From: Thraustochytrium sp. TN22
Taxonomy: Eukaryota > Sar > Bigyra > Thraustochytrida > Thraustochytriidae
Assembly (NCBI GenBank): GCA_013306675.1
Contig: JABLUY010000248.1
Coordinates: forward strand, 1 to 54,433
Length of the DNA stretch: 54,433 bases
Direction: 5' to 3'
The translations under genes and the position numbers were made by a program. Shown one piece after another: positions 27,863 through 37,983 of this stretch (within the stretch, counting starts at the first letter, position 1; every line of letters starts with the position of its first letter). The notes beneath the pieces were generated by a model, which ran no database searches, was not told where the DNA came from, and saw nothing but the letters and a program-made list of their open reading frames with translations.

Positions 27863-30800
27863 ATGGCGGGCGCGCGCGAGGTGAGCGCGCTGCTGGAGAA
27901 GACGCGCGACTACGACAAGGATGAGCGGTACATGGCGGTGAACGACCTGTGCCGCGGGCTGGAGGGCGACGTGAAGATGGACATGCAGCTGGAGCGGCGC
28001 ATCTGCTCGGCGATCCTGGAGCGGCTGGACGACAGCTCCAACGACGTGCAGACCGTGGCGGTGCGCTGCCTGGCGATTTTGGTCAAGAAGGTGGAGGAGG
28101 CGCAGGTGCGCGACATTTGCAACAAGCTGGCGAATCTGATTCTGTCCGGCAAGCCGGACCTGCGCGACATCTACGCGATTGGGCTCAAAACGTGCCTGGG
28201 GACACTCCCGACGAGCATGGGGCCCAAGATCGCCACGGACCTCTCCTCGCGGCTGCTGGGCGGCGTGGGCATGGACGAGGACGAGAGCATCAAGCTGGAG
28301 TGCCTCGACCTCTTGACGGACCTCATCAAGTTTTACGGGCACGCGCTGACGTCGGAGCACAGCAACATGTCGACGACGGCGCTCCAGCAGCTGGCCTTTC
28401 CCAAGCCGGCGGTGCGCAAGCGCGCCGCAGCCTGCCTGGGCCGGCTGGCTACGGTAGTGTCGGACGACCTGCTGGACCGCATCATCCGCACGCTCCTGGA
28501 GCAGATCGAGAACCCCAAGCCGGGCAGCGACAAGCGGATGCTGATCCAGACGATTGGCACAATCTCGCGCATGGTGGGCTACCGCCTCGGATCGCACCTG
28601 CAGCGTATCGTGCCGCTCTTTCTGGCGTCCCTCAAGTCGCCCACGGATGAGTCGATGCAGAACGAGGCGGCTGATGAGCTGCGCGAGAATGTGCTGCACG
28701 CCTTCGAGTCCTTCGTGACGCGGTGCCCGCACGAGGCGGCGCCGCACATCGCGGAGATTCTGGCGCCGACGCTGGCCTTCCTGCAGTATGACCCCAACTA
28801 CCACTACAATGATGACGAGGACGACGAGGGCGGCGACGACATGGAGGACGGCGAGGACGAAGACTACGAGGACTATGACGACGACGAGTACTCGGACGAG
28901 GATGACTCGAGCTGGAAGGTGCGGCGGGCCTCGGTCAAGGTGGTGCGGTCCGTGGTCGTCTCGCGCCCGGACATTTTGCCGGAGATCTACGCCAAGTGCG
29001 GCGACCTCGTGCTCTCGTGCTTCCGCGAGCGCGACGACAACGTGCGGCTGGACCTGGTGAGCTGCTACTCGGACCTGCTGCGCACGGTGCGCGGCGGCGC
29101 GACGGCGGCGGGCGCCGGCGCCGCCGCAGCGCGGGGGTCGAGCGACAAGGCGCCGTCCGAGTCGGCCGTGGTGGCCAACGCTGAGGTGCGCGCGCGGATT
29201 GCGCAGGACGTTCCCAAGATCGTGCGGGTGACGAGCAAGGTGCTGCGAGAGAAGAAGGTGGTCAAGACGCGCACGAGCGCCTTTGACCTGCTGCAGGAGC
29301 TTGTCCTGCTGCTGGGCGGCGGCCTCGAGGACCATCTGCCCAGCCTCGTGCCGCTTCTGGTGGACTCGTTGCGGCTGGATCGCGACTCCTCCCTCATCTT
29401 CTCGTGCCTGCAGTTCGTCGGCAAGCTCTTCGAGACGCACAAGCCGGCGCGCATCCAACCGCACCTGGGCAAGCTGCGCGACCCGATTCTGGCGTGCGCC
29501 GGTGCCGAGTGGTACAAGATCGCGGCCGAGTCGCTGCGCGTGATCGCCGTCATGGTGACGGTGTTGCGGCCGGGCGTGACGCGAGCGGCGGCCGGCAAGG
29601 ACCAGGAGGACGTGACCATGGGCGACGCGGATACGGACGCGGCGGCCAACTTTGACTGCTCGCCCTATGTTCGCCCGTGCTACGACGCCATCCTGCCGCG
29701 CCTGGAGACGCACCACATCGACCAGGAGATCAAGGAGTGCGCCATCTTTGCGGTCGGCTCACTCTTTGCGCGTTGCGGCGACATGCTCACGGCGGAGCTG
29801 CCCACCGTGCTGGCGCTGCTGCAGGAGCGTCTGCGCAACGAGATCACGCGGCTCCCGGCGCTGCGGTGCATTGAGGAGATCGCCTCGTCGCCGCTGCGCC
29901 TCGACCTGAGCGCCGTGATCGAGACCCTGGTGAACGACCTGGTGCAGTTCCTGCGCCAGCAGAGCCGCACGCTCAAGCAGAACTCGCTGTCGACGCTTCG
30001 TGAGCTGATTCGGTCCAGCCCGACCTCGGTGTCCACACCGCTGTACAAGGAGGCGCTGGAGAATGCCGCCAAGCTCATCGACGAGCGCGACCTGTATCTG
30101 AGCCAGACGGCCGTGGCGCTCTGCATCACGGTGCTGCAGGACGCGCCCGACAAGCAGGAGGTCGTTTCCATCTGCGCCGCTACCGTCATGCCGCGCTGCG
30201 TCGAGCTCATGACCTCGTCCCTCCTGCAGAGCGGCGGGTCCACGCTCGACACAGTGCTTCAATTCGCGCGCCACCTCGTGGTACTCGACATGCCGCCGCT
30301 CGGCTACGACCAGGTGCTGGGCATGGCCATGGCCCCAGCGCAGGACCCGGCCGCCAAGCTCTCCAAGAGCGCAGTCGCCTCGCTCGCCCGCTGCGTCGGC
30401 GTCGCGTGCACTTCGCAGGCGGACGCCTCGCGCCGCGACGCCACGGTCCGCCAGCTCATCGCCGACGTGAAGCGGCAGGCGCCTTCGGCGCCCAGCGGCG
30501 GCGCGGGCGCCGTCATGCTGGGTCTGCTCTCGCTCGGCGAGATCGGGCGCGACGTTGACCTCGCCGCCACGGGTGCCGACGCGCACGAGACCGTGCTGGG
30601 CTGCCTCGACAGCAAGTCGTGCTCCGAGGAGGTCAAGTCCGCCGCCGCCACGGCGCTCGGCAACCTCACGCTCGGCAACATGCCCACGTACCTGCCGCTT
30701 CTCATGCAGGCTCTCCACGAGCGCACCGAGGAGGCGCAGCAGTATCTGCTGCTCAGCTCGCTGCGCGAGGTCATCGTGCGCCACAACAGCTCCAAGGCCG

Positions 30801-31738
30801 CCGCGGCCAGCGCGCTCCCGGTCGACGACATCGTCCCGGTGCTCGAGCGCCACTGCAAGAGCTCCGAGGAGGGCGTGCGCAACATGGTGGCCGAGTGCTT
30901 CGGCAAGCTCGCCATCTTGCGCGCCGCGCAGATTGTCCCGTACCTGGCCGACTCCATCGCCAAGGCTGCCGACGAGCCCATGGCGCGCTGCACGCTCGTC
31001 ATGGCGCTCAAGTTCGCCAGCAACAGCGACGAGCCCGTGCAGGCGCTGCGCATGCACATCTCTACCTTCGCCGCGCTCCTTGACGACCAGGACCTCCACG
31101 TGCGTCGCGCCGCCATCGTCGCCTTTACGTCGCTCGCGCATCACCGCACGGCCGTCATTCACGACATTGCGCGAGACCGCATCGTGCCGGCGCTGCTCAA
31201 GGACATGAGCGTCAAAACTGAGCTCAAGCGCACCGTCGACCTCGGCCCCTTCAAGCACGTTGTCGACGACGGCCTGCCCCTGCGCAAGGCTGCCTTCTCC
31301 TGCGTGCTCACCATGTTCGAGACCATCCCGGAGACCGTCCCAGTCGGGACTTTCCTCCCGCATCTCGCCGAGGGCCTGCGCGACGTGGACGAGGTGCAGA
31401 TGCTCTGCCACCAGATCCTCGTGCAGATCTGCCAGCGCAGCCCGCACGTGCTGCTGGGCGAGATCACCTCGGTGCTCGAGGCCCTCGCGCCGACTCTCAA
31501 CAAAACCGTCAAGGAGTCCCAGGGTTCCGCCATGAATCACGCCAACAACGTCATTCGCAGTGCGCTGCGTGCCCTCGACGCCATCTCTGCCATCCCCGAG
31601 GCTCAGCAAAACCGCCAGATCAACGACCTCGTCGACATGGTTCTCCAGAAGGAGTCCACGAGGGCCATGGCCGAAGCCGACAATCTCGCCATCCTCACCC
31701 GCCACGACAAGGCGGGCGGTGTCTCCGCCGCGCCCTGA
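27863..31738 (+). CDS. CAND1: CAND1 (TIP120), cullin-associated substrate-receptor exchange factor
   Basis: A 1291-residue HEAT-repeat protein; human CAND1 is 1230. The start at 27863 sits in gaccATGG and gives MAGAREVSALLEKTRDYDKD, which aligns with the animal N-terminus (SNLLEKMTSSDKDFR). Landmarks in order: KDERYMAVNDLCRGL, DVQTVAVRCLAILVKKV, LRDIYAIGLKTCLG, the acidic insert at about 305-350 ending in SSWKVRRASVKVVR, and the C-terminal LDDQDLHVRRAAIVAF and VDLGPFKHVVDDGLPLRKAAF, the most conserved CAND1 block. CAND1 wraps around un-neddylated cullin–RBX1 and lets SCF ligases swap F-box receptors. The gene is a single open frame. Paralogue CAND2 is animal-specific, so CAND1 is the natural name. 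Confidence 0.97.
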   Translation: MAGAREVSALLEKTRDYDKDERYMAVNDLCRGLEGDVKMDMQLERRICSAILERLDDSSNDVQTVAVRCLAILVKKVEEAQVRDICNKLANLILSGKPDLRDIYAIGLKTCLGTLPTSMGPKIATDLSSRLLGGVGMDEDESIKLECLDLLTDLIKFYGHALTSEHSNMSTTALQQLAFPKPAVRKRAAACLGRLATVVSDDLLDRIIRTLLEQIENPKPGSDKRMLIQTIGTISRMVGYRLGSHLQRIVPLFLASLKSPTDESMQNEAADELRENVLHAFESFVTRCPHEAAPHIAEILAPTLAFLQYDPNYHYNDDEDDEGGDDMEDGEDEDYEDYDDDEYSDEDDSSWKVRRASVKVVRSVVVSRPDILPEIYAKCGDLVLSCFRERDDNVRLDLVSCYSDLLRTVRGGATAAGAGAAAARGSSDKAPSESAVVANAEVRARIAQDVPKIVRVTSKVLREKKVVKTRTSAFDLLQELVLLLGGGLEDHLPSLVPLLVDSLRLDRDSSLIFSCLQFVGKLFETHKPARIQPHLGKLRDPILACAGAEWYKIAAESLRVIAVMVTVLRPGVTRAAAGKDQEDVTMGDADTDAAANFDCSPYVRPCYDAILPRLETHHIDQEIKECAIFAVGSLFARCGDMLTAELPTVLALLQERLRNEITRLPALRCIEEIASSPLRLDLSAVIETLVNDLVQFLRQQSRTLKQNSLSTLRELIRSSPTSVSTPLYKEALENAAKLIDERDLYLSQTAVALCITVLQDAPDKQEVVSICAATVMPRCVELMTSSLLQSGGSTLDTVLQFARHLVVLDMPPLGYDQVLGMAMAPAQDPAAKLSKSAVASLARCVGVACTSQADASRRDATVRQLIADVKRQAPSAPSGGAGAVMLGLLSLGEIGRDVDLAATGADAHETVLGCLDSKSCSEEVKSAAATALGNLTLGNMPTYLPLLMQALHERTEEAQQYLLLSSLREVIVRHNSSKAAAASALPVDDIVPVLERHCKSSEEGVRNMVAECFGKLAILRAAQIVPYLADSIAKAADEPMARCTLVMALKFASNSDEPVQALRMHISTFAALLDDQDLHVRRAAIVAFTSLAHHRTAVIHDIARDRIVPALLKDMSVKTELKRTVDLGPFKHVVDDGLPLRKAAFSCVLTMFETIPETVPVGTFLPHLAEGLRDVDEVQMLCHQILVQICQRSPHVLLGEITSVLEALAPTLNKTVKESQGSAMNHANNVIRSALRALDAISAIPEAQQNRQINDLVDMVLQKESTRAMAEADNLAILTRHDKAGGVSAAP

Positions 31739-32842
31739 TTGACTTGTGAAGAAGACGAACAACAACAACGGACGAAAGCAAAACAGCAAGAAATGCGAGA
31801 CGCACACGCGGCGGCGGAGGGGCTGCGTGTGAGCAAGAGGGGAAAGGTGGTTGCAGCGAGACGAAAAAGGGGGCAGCAGCAGAAGAGGGAGCTTGTCAAT
31901 CTGGGCTGTAGAGTCGGAGGCAGGAGTTAGTTGATCACGTGTCCAGACCTTGAGCGAATTAGACCCTGCCAGCCGGCTTGCCCACCCACCCGCCCCACTT
32001 GATCGCTCAGGGCTTCTTAGAGGTTATTGTAAAGAGTCTCAACACATCCGTATTCAGGGGATTGACAGATTACATTCTTCTTCACTGCGACCACCACCCT
32101 CGCACCCACCCACCCACCCACCCACCCGCGGCCCCCAATTCTGATTTCAATTCTACCGCTCCATATAGTGACGCGCTGGCGCAAAGGCCTTGCGTGTCAG
32201 GCCAAAGTCGTGGCACTTCTTATCCCAACGTTTCTTGAGACGAGACTGTCAAAGCCCGCAAGCTCGAGCGCTCAATGGGTGACGTTGGATCCTGACTCGC
32301 CCGCCCGCTACACGCTCACTCTTCCGTCTCCTTCCTTCTCTTGCACGTACCGAGCATCAAGTCGTCCAGCAGCCAGCCCTTGGCAACGCCCCAGACCCCG
32401 GTCTGGACCAGCCCAGCAGGTCCTCAACGAGCGCCCTCTACGTGCTCGTCGCCGTAGTCCGCCGTTCTGCACGGACTCCCCGAGCCTGGCATCGCACGCG
32501 GCGCACAGCCCGAGCGCGGTCGCCGCGAAGCGACTGCTCTCCAGAGGGGCTGGGCTAGGTCGAAGGGGGATTGATTGGGGATTGCCTGTGGAGGCGGTGA
32601 AGCGGCCGCCAAGGTGGTTGGCTCCGCCAGCTCCGCCGCACAGCCACACGTTCGCGGCGCGCGAGCGAGCGCTCTGCGCCTGCCCGCCCGCCAGCGAGCC
32701 TGCAGCGCTCGCTCGCTCGCGCCTCAAGGCCAGGCAAAAACGGCCAAGCCAAGCGCATCAGCCGGGCCGAGTCCCAGTTTCTCTCCACGCGCGGGCGCTT
32801 GCCACGCGCTTGCGCGCGCGAGGGAGCCCGCAAGCTCGCGTG
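31739..32842. other. Intergenic between CAND1 and the CKK-domain gene
   Basis: Both flanking genes are on the plus strand. The first 450 bases are less GC-rich and probably hold the CAND1 3' end. A CCCA microsatellite lies at about 32103-32128. The frame of exon 1 of the next gene stays open upstream to 32168 but is Ser/Pro/Arg low-complexity and not accepted as coding. No RNA gene is seen. Confidence 0.5.
32103..32128. repeat. (CCCA)n microsatellite
   Basis: Six copies of the tetranucleotide cacc/ccca in a row within intergenic DNA. Confidence 0.85.
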
Positions 32843-35800
32843 ATGGACGCCAGCCCGCGCGCGCTCCTGCCTGCGCCCCGTGCGCAGCCGCGGCCGGCGC
32901 CGCGCCGCTGGCTGGGGGAGGACGACGACCATGACGGCGACCTGAGCCCAGGCGCGGCGGCGCAGGACGCGGACGCGGAGAACTGCGCGAGGAACGCTGG
33001 GCCGGAGCTCGAGGGCGCCACGCTCAAGACGCAGCCGCACTTGGAGGCGGCGCTGCTCTGCTGCCGCGCGGCCGCCGTCATTCTCGGCGGCAAGGGCGTC
33101 CTCCACGCGCGGGTACGTTTGCTCTCTCACGTCAGGCCACAACCGACGAGAACGCGGGCATGGACTGACGTAGCGGATGCGCAGACCTTACAAGAGCTCA
33201 TGCTCGATGCAAAGACGCGGGCGGGCGCGGTGCTCCAAAAGAGCGAGTCCGTTGTGGACCTCTTCTCCCGCACGGGCGACCCACACGAAACCTCGACCGT
33301 GCGTCTCGTCAAGGCACGGCACTGCCAGGTAGGTTCGCTGGAGAACAGCTCCGTACTGGGTCGGCGGCCCGTACTCACGTCGCATGCTCCCGCCTAACAG
33401 GACACGGAAGCTGTCTTGGAGACGCTGTACCGCTTCACCGGGACGCGGTATCAGAAGCTGCTGCCGGTCGCAGTCCTCTTCGCCGGAAGCCAGGGTGCGC
33501 TTCTCGTCTACTTGCCCTCGGACCACCCCAAGACGCGCAAGGCGATCGTCTTTGAGCCGTGGAGCCTTGAGGACGGCAGGCACGGCGTCACACGCTTCTC
33601 CAGCGTGCGCGCTCTCGCATCGCACCTCGGTCAGATCCTCGCGCAGGGCCGCGACGAGGACACCGCGGCGGCGCTGGCGACGGCCTTCATCCTTAAGCGG
33701 CGGTCCTCCGCGAGCGCCGCTGCGCCGGATACGGCGCGGACCAGCAAGTCGGCCTCGGCGGAGCCCGCTAGGGGCTCTCCGCTGCCCGCCGCGGCAACCG
33801 TGGACTCCCCAACGCCCGTAGCTTCCCTGCGGGACGAACGCGCCCTTTTACGCGAGCAAGAGGCGCAGAGGCATGATGAAGCGCACGCGGAGAGAGCGCT
33901 CGAGGCCGCCGAAGGCGAGAGCCGCGACGGGCCAGCGGCTATCGTCCTCGCCGCGCGGCAAGCGCGGGAAGAGCGCATCAAGGCCCGCATCCGCAGAGCG
34001 CAGGCCGCCGAGCGCCGGCGCCACAGCAGCGAAACAGACCTCGCGACCGCTCGCACCCCTCCGTCCATCACTCGCAGCCCTCTCGGGTCCTCCGAATCCA
34101 AAGCGTCAGACTCAGAGGCCAAACTCCAGGACGCTCGCGCATCGCGCGGCTCGCGCAGCCTTCCTGTGCTTGGCCCGGAGTCCAAGCTAGATCTCGCGCC
34201 TTATCGCTGGAACGGCCTCTCAGACGATATTGACGACGATCGGGATGAGCAGATGATGGACCGCGAGTGGCGTGGGGGCGAGGGCGACGATGCTCAGCCA
34301 AAAGGCCAGGTCTATGATGATGACGACGCAGATCACTTCGCCGGCGAAGACAATTCCGCCGATGAAGATGATGCGGCCAACGAAGCCAAGGAGACTCAGT
34401 ACCGTGAAGACGAGCGTCTTCGCGAACTTGAGCGTCTGCGCGAGCTGGAATGGGAGCGCCGCGACGAGGAGCTTCGTCTGGCGGAAGAGGAGGAAGCTGC
34501 GCGTCGTCAAGCTGAGGCAGCAGCCATTGCACGGCGTCGTGCTGAAGAAGAAGCTGCCTCCCGGCGTCGTGCTGAAGAAGAAGCTGCTTCCCGGCGTCGT
34601 GCTGAGCAAGAGGCTGCCGCCCGGCGTCGTGCTGAGGAGGAAGCTGTCGCTAGGCGCCGTGCTGAACAAGAGGCTGCCGCCCAGCGTCGTGCTGAGGAGG
34701 AAGCAACCGCTGCCAGGGAGCTCGCGAAGCAGCGCGCCAAGGACAGGGAGGAGGAAGGGCTACGCCAACGTCGGAAGATGGAAGAGGAGCTGCGTCGCCG
34801 TAGAGAGGAAGAGCAGGAGCGTCTTCGTCTGGCCGAAGAGGAGGAGAAGCGGCGCAAGCAGGCCGAAGAGGAGGAGAAGCGGCGCAAGCGAGTTGAAGAA
34901 GAAGAAGAAGACGCGCGGCGAATGCTGGCCGAAGAAGAAGAAGACGCGCGGCGAATACTAGCCGAAGAAGAAGAAGAGCGCCGCCGTCTTGAGTCAGTCG
35001 AAAATCTTCAAGCTGAGAACGAGGAGCGTCATGCTCAGCAAATCGAGACCGAGAAGCGCCTTGCCTCACCGCAGGTTCAAGAGAAAGCTTCGGGTCATCC
35101 CAGACCCTCGCCAGAAGGCGTGGATGCGCACCGACAGTGGGCCATGAAGCGCGTGGAGGAGCTGCGCCAGGCTCGTGAAGAGGCAGAGCGGAAATATCGC
35201 CAGGCGTTGGAGGCGCTCGACGGTGTGGTGAGCCCAGACAAAGGAGCACCCACTGCGGTGGCAAGCCCTTTGTCTTGGGCGGCCTCGGAGGCGTCCGAGC
35301 TGGGGGGCGGGGGTGAGCTGCAGCGCGAGGATGCGCGAGCGTCGCCCTTTGAGGCGTCTGAATCTGCGTCGGAGGACCTGTTGCGGGAGGCGGAGCGTGG
35401 GTACGAGAGCAAGTATATCGAGGCGAGCGCGGTCCGAGCCGGTGCTCGGGCCGAGCCAACGGTGCGCGGCCAACAGAGCGCGCCCGACCTTTTGCAGAGC
35501 GGAGCTCGGCGAACGGGTGGGGCCGCTTGGGTCGTACAAAGCGCACGCGAAGCGAGGGGCGAGAGGCACAAGGAGCGCGGAGGTCTGACGAGCAGGAGTA
35601 CGTCAGCCTTGGACCACGGGGCGCGTGATGTTGTCCTTCAGCGACTGCGCGAGGAGCGTGCGGCTATCTTGCAAGAGCATCGCGCTGAGGCGCGGCTCGC
35701 GCAAGAACGTCGAGCTCGCGTGGCGGAGATGGTTCTCAGTGAGACCTCGGCATCGGCCGGGCTGGCAGAAGCGTCGACGGCGCAGGCGGTGTCCGCACAA

Positions 35801-37018
35801 TGTATCGATGACGAGGAGTCGTGGTCCGAAGGGAGCACTTCGGTGGCGGCGCCGGAGTCCGAGGCGCCTGTGTCGCCGTTCACTATGATGAGCAATGCGA
35901 GTCCGCGCCCCACAACCACAACGCATGAGGCCCAGCAGCACCAGCACCAGCACCAGCAACAGCAGCAGCAGCAGCAGCAGCCACAGCAGCCGCAGCAGCG
36001 GCGGCTGTCGCGGGGGCGGGAGCAAGACGTACAAGCTTGGTCGGAGGTGGAGGTCAAGGAGCCTGCGGAGCCCGCGGAGAACGAGAGCGCGCCGGAGACG
36101 CCATCGGGGCTTTTCAACATTGAGATCCCGATGGACGCGGGCGACGAGGGCGACCGCCAGCGTCGTCAGCGCAAGTTCGAGGAGCTACGGCGGCGCAAGC
36201 TTGCGGAGAACGAGGAGCGCGTACGGCGGCGGGTTGCACAGCAGCATGTGGAGCGGGAGCATCTCGAGCGCGAGCGCGCGGACCTGGACCGCGTGGGCCG
36301 CCACGAGATCCCACTGTACAACGGTGCGCATTCGTGGGCGCAGCAGGGTGGGACGCCGTATTCCTCGGCGCGGGCTGGCGGGAGCCCGATGGCGCCGCCG
36401 GGCAGCGCGGCGTGGGGCGGTGACATGCCAAGTGCCGACAGCCGGGCGAGCAGGGACTCGATGGCGACGGGAATGCGGTCGCGGCCCTCCCTCGAACGAC
36501 CTTTGCAGCAGCCCACGCAGCAGCCCACGCAGCAGAGCTCGGGCCGCCAGGCGCGGTCTCGCGGGGTTTGCGAGATGCCACCGGAGATCCAGCCGACGAT
36601 CGAGATCGCGAGCAAGTCGAACCTGCGTCTCATCATGAACGCAATTACGCACGTGTGCCTGGCCGGCGCGCACCACTCGAAGCGGCGGGATAATGTGCTG
36701 CGCGGGCTGGAGGAGCGCGCGGCGAGCGGCGCGCCAGCGTTCCGCAACGCGCACTTTGTCATCTTGTTTCGCAACGAGGTGGCGCTCAAGTTCCGTGGCG
36801 TGTACGTGGTGGATCGCGACGCCGGCACGCTGCGCAAGCTGCAGGGCGCCAAGCACCTGCCGCAGCGCGTGGACGCCTCCATGATCGACTCCTTTTACAA
36901 GTACAACACGGGCCAAAAGCGCTTCGCCCGCCTCACGACCAAGTCCATCACGGGCACCACCGACGCCGTGGCTCTCAACCCTCGCTTCTTTCCGAGCCAG
37001 CAGCAGGACCTCTTTTGA
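32843..37018 (+). CDS. CAMSAP/Patronin-type protein with C-terminal CKK domain (two introns)
   Basis: Coding joins 32843-33112, 33185-33328 and 33401-37018, giving 1343 residues. Residues about 1209-1335 are a clear CKK domain: SKSNLRLIMNAITHVCLAG, FVILFRNEVALKFRGVYVVD, LRKLQG, MIDSFYKYNTGQKRFARL and SITGTTDAVAL all match the animal CAMSAP/Patronin domain. CKK domains bind microtubules and, in CAMSAPs, recognise minus ends between protofilaments. Residues about 465-705 are a charged coiled coil with repeated RRRAEEEAA units, as in MAP7-like proteins. A poly-Gln tract lies near 982-1003 and a second coil near 1060-1110. There is no calponin-homology domain at the N-terminus, unlike animal CAMSAPs. 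Instead residues about 65-220 form a compact domain I cannot name. The splice sites are strong (CGG|gtacgt, CAG|gtaggt), and intron 2 has an in-frame stop, proving it must be removed. Confidence 0.88.
33113..33184 (+). other. Intron 1 of the CKK-domain gene (72 nt)
   Basis: Begins gtacgt, ends gatgcgcag, with a ctgac branch-like motif about 20 bases before the acceptor. It is phase 0, a multiple of three, and open in frame, so retention would add 24 residues. This makes it less certain than intron 2. Confidence 0.7.
33329..33400 (+). other. Intron 2 of the CKK-domain gene (72 nt)
   Basis: Begins gtaggt and ends cctaacag, phase 0. An in-frame TAA at 33395-33397 means the upstream exon cannot continue without splicing, while the downstream frame begins with good coding sequence at 33401. 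It has the same length as intron 1. Confidence 0.88.
35931..36001 (+). repeat. CAG-rich poly-Gln/His tract
   Basis: A run of cagcaccag and cagcagcag units encoding mixed His/Gln and then Gln/Pro inside the CKK-domain gene, between the coiled coils. Confidence 0.9.
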
Positions 37019-37547
37019 GGCGCAGAAGTGAACTGTTTTTGTTTTTATCCATCTATGACAGGAGCGTGAGTCACAGTGAGCTTGCGCTGCCAGAGTCCTG
37101 CTCTGTGTTGGTTGACATGAGCAAGCCTTGCCTCACTCATGACTAAAAGCTTTCCCCAGCTCGAGTTCGCGTTCAACAGCAGCGGCAGGCCATCACGATG
37201 CGGCGCGCGTTGAAAAAATCATTGCCTGCATCAACGCGGCGCGCAGGCTGCGGTTGGTCGCGCGGGTTGCGCACGCCGCGGCGAGGAACGCGCGCCTGGC
37301 TGGGCGGCTCGCGGCGGCGGCCGCGACTCGGAGGCCTCCTCGAGGCAAAACTCCGACTCGCGGCCGAGCGCGCGCACGGCGAGCGGCAGAGCGCGCTGCC
37401 AAGCGAGCCGGCGACCCCTTGCTGCGCCCGGACCCGCATCTCTCCGGCGGGCGAGCACGCGAGCGCGCGCGAGAGGGCGAGCGCGATCTCGGAGCGGCCT
37501 GGAGCGGCAGCGAGGCAGAGCGCCGCGCGCAGGACTGCGACAGCACC
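37019..37547. other. Intergenic between the CKK gene and the HIG1 gene
   Basis: Both genes are on the plus strand. The first 180 bases are less GC-rich, with a T-rich stretch (37033-37051) fitting a 3' end. The rest is GC-rich leader ending in gcaccATGG. An open frame in phase with the HIG1 start runs back to 37254 without an ATG. Confidence 0.5.
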
Positions 37548-37838
37548 ATGGACGAGGAGGCGCGCGACAAGTTTCTCAGCAAGGTCCGCGCGGAGCCGCT
37601 GGTGCCCATCGGGTGCGCCGTGACGGCTGCCGTGCTGGTGGGCGGCATCGTGAGCTTCCGGAATGGCAACAAGCAGATGTCGCAGCACATGATGCGCGCT
37701 CGCGTGCTGGCGCAGGCCGCCACGCTCGGCGCCATCGCGTATGGCGCCTACGTGAGCGCCCAGAACAAGAAGCCTTTCGACGATAAGGGCTACCAGGGCA
37801 ACCTCTCGCCCATGCCGCAGGGCGGCGAGAGCAAGTGA
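37548..37838 (+). CDS. HIG1-domain protein (Rcf1/HIGD type), respiratory supercomplex factor
   Basis: A 96-residue protein with an ATG in good Kozak context. Residues about 15-72 are a HIG1 domain: EPLVPIG, a first hydrophobic helix (21-37), a short basic loop, then a second helix (58-72). The motif QHMMRARVLAQ at 46-56 fits the (Q/I)X3(R/H)XRX3Q pattern that marks the type 1 Rcf1/HIGD branch of the family. Members sit in the inner mitochondrial membrane and assist assembly or activity of cytochrome c oxidase and its supercomplexes. Length fits the short HIGD1/HIGD2 forms. The gene is convergent with the cyclophilin gene, only 145 bases away. Confidence 0.92.
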   Translation: MDEEARDKFLSKVRAEPLVPIGCAVTAAVLVGGIVSFRNGNKQMSQHMMRARVLAQAATLGAIAYGAYVSAQNKKPFDDKGYQGNLSPMPQGGESK

Positions 37839-37983
37839 GCGGCGCCATGAGGGCTCGAGCCGCCGCTGCCGCCGCCGACGCGCCGTCGTGCCGCGCAAAC
37901 AACCTCTCCCGCGTCCGACTGCCATTCTGCCTCATCCATCAAGACATCTTTGCGCATGTAGAAACTATGGGTGTTTTTTAGGC

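Noticed and set aside
27347-29716. 789-codon minus-strand frame
   Set aside because: It lies antisense to CAND1 and its 5' repeat; long antisense frames are expected from GC-biased codon use. The sense strand matches CAND1 throughout.
29759-31807. 682-codon minus-strand frame
   Set aside because: Antisense of the CAND1 C-terminal half, with no recognisable domain.
32168-32842. Upstream extension of exon 1 of the CKK gene
   Set aside because: The open frame is Ser/Pro/Arg low-complexity with no ATG-supported conserved sequence; the ATG at 32843 is followed by more balanced coding sequence.
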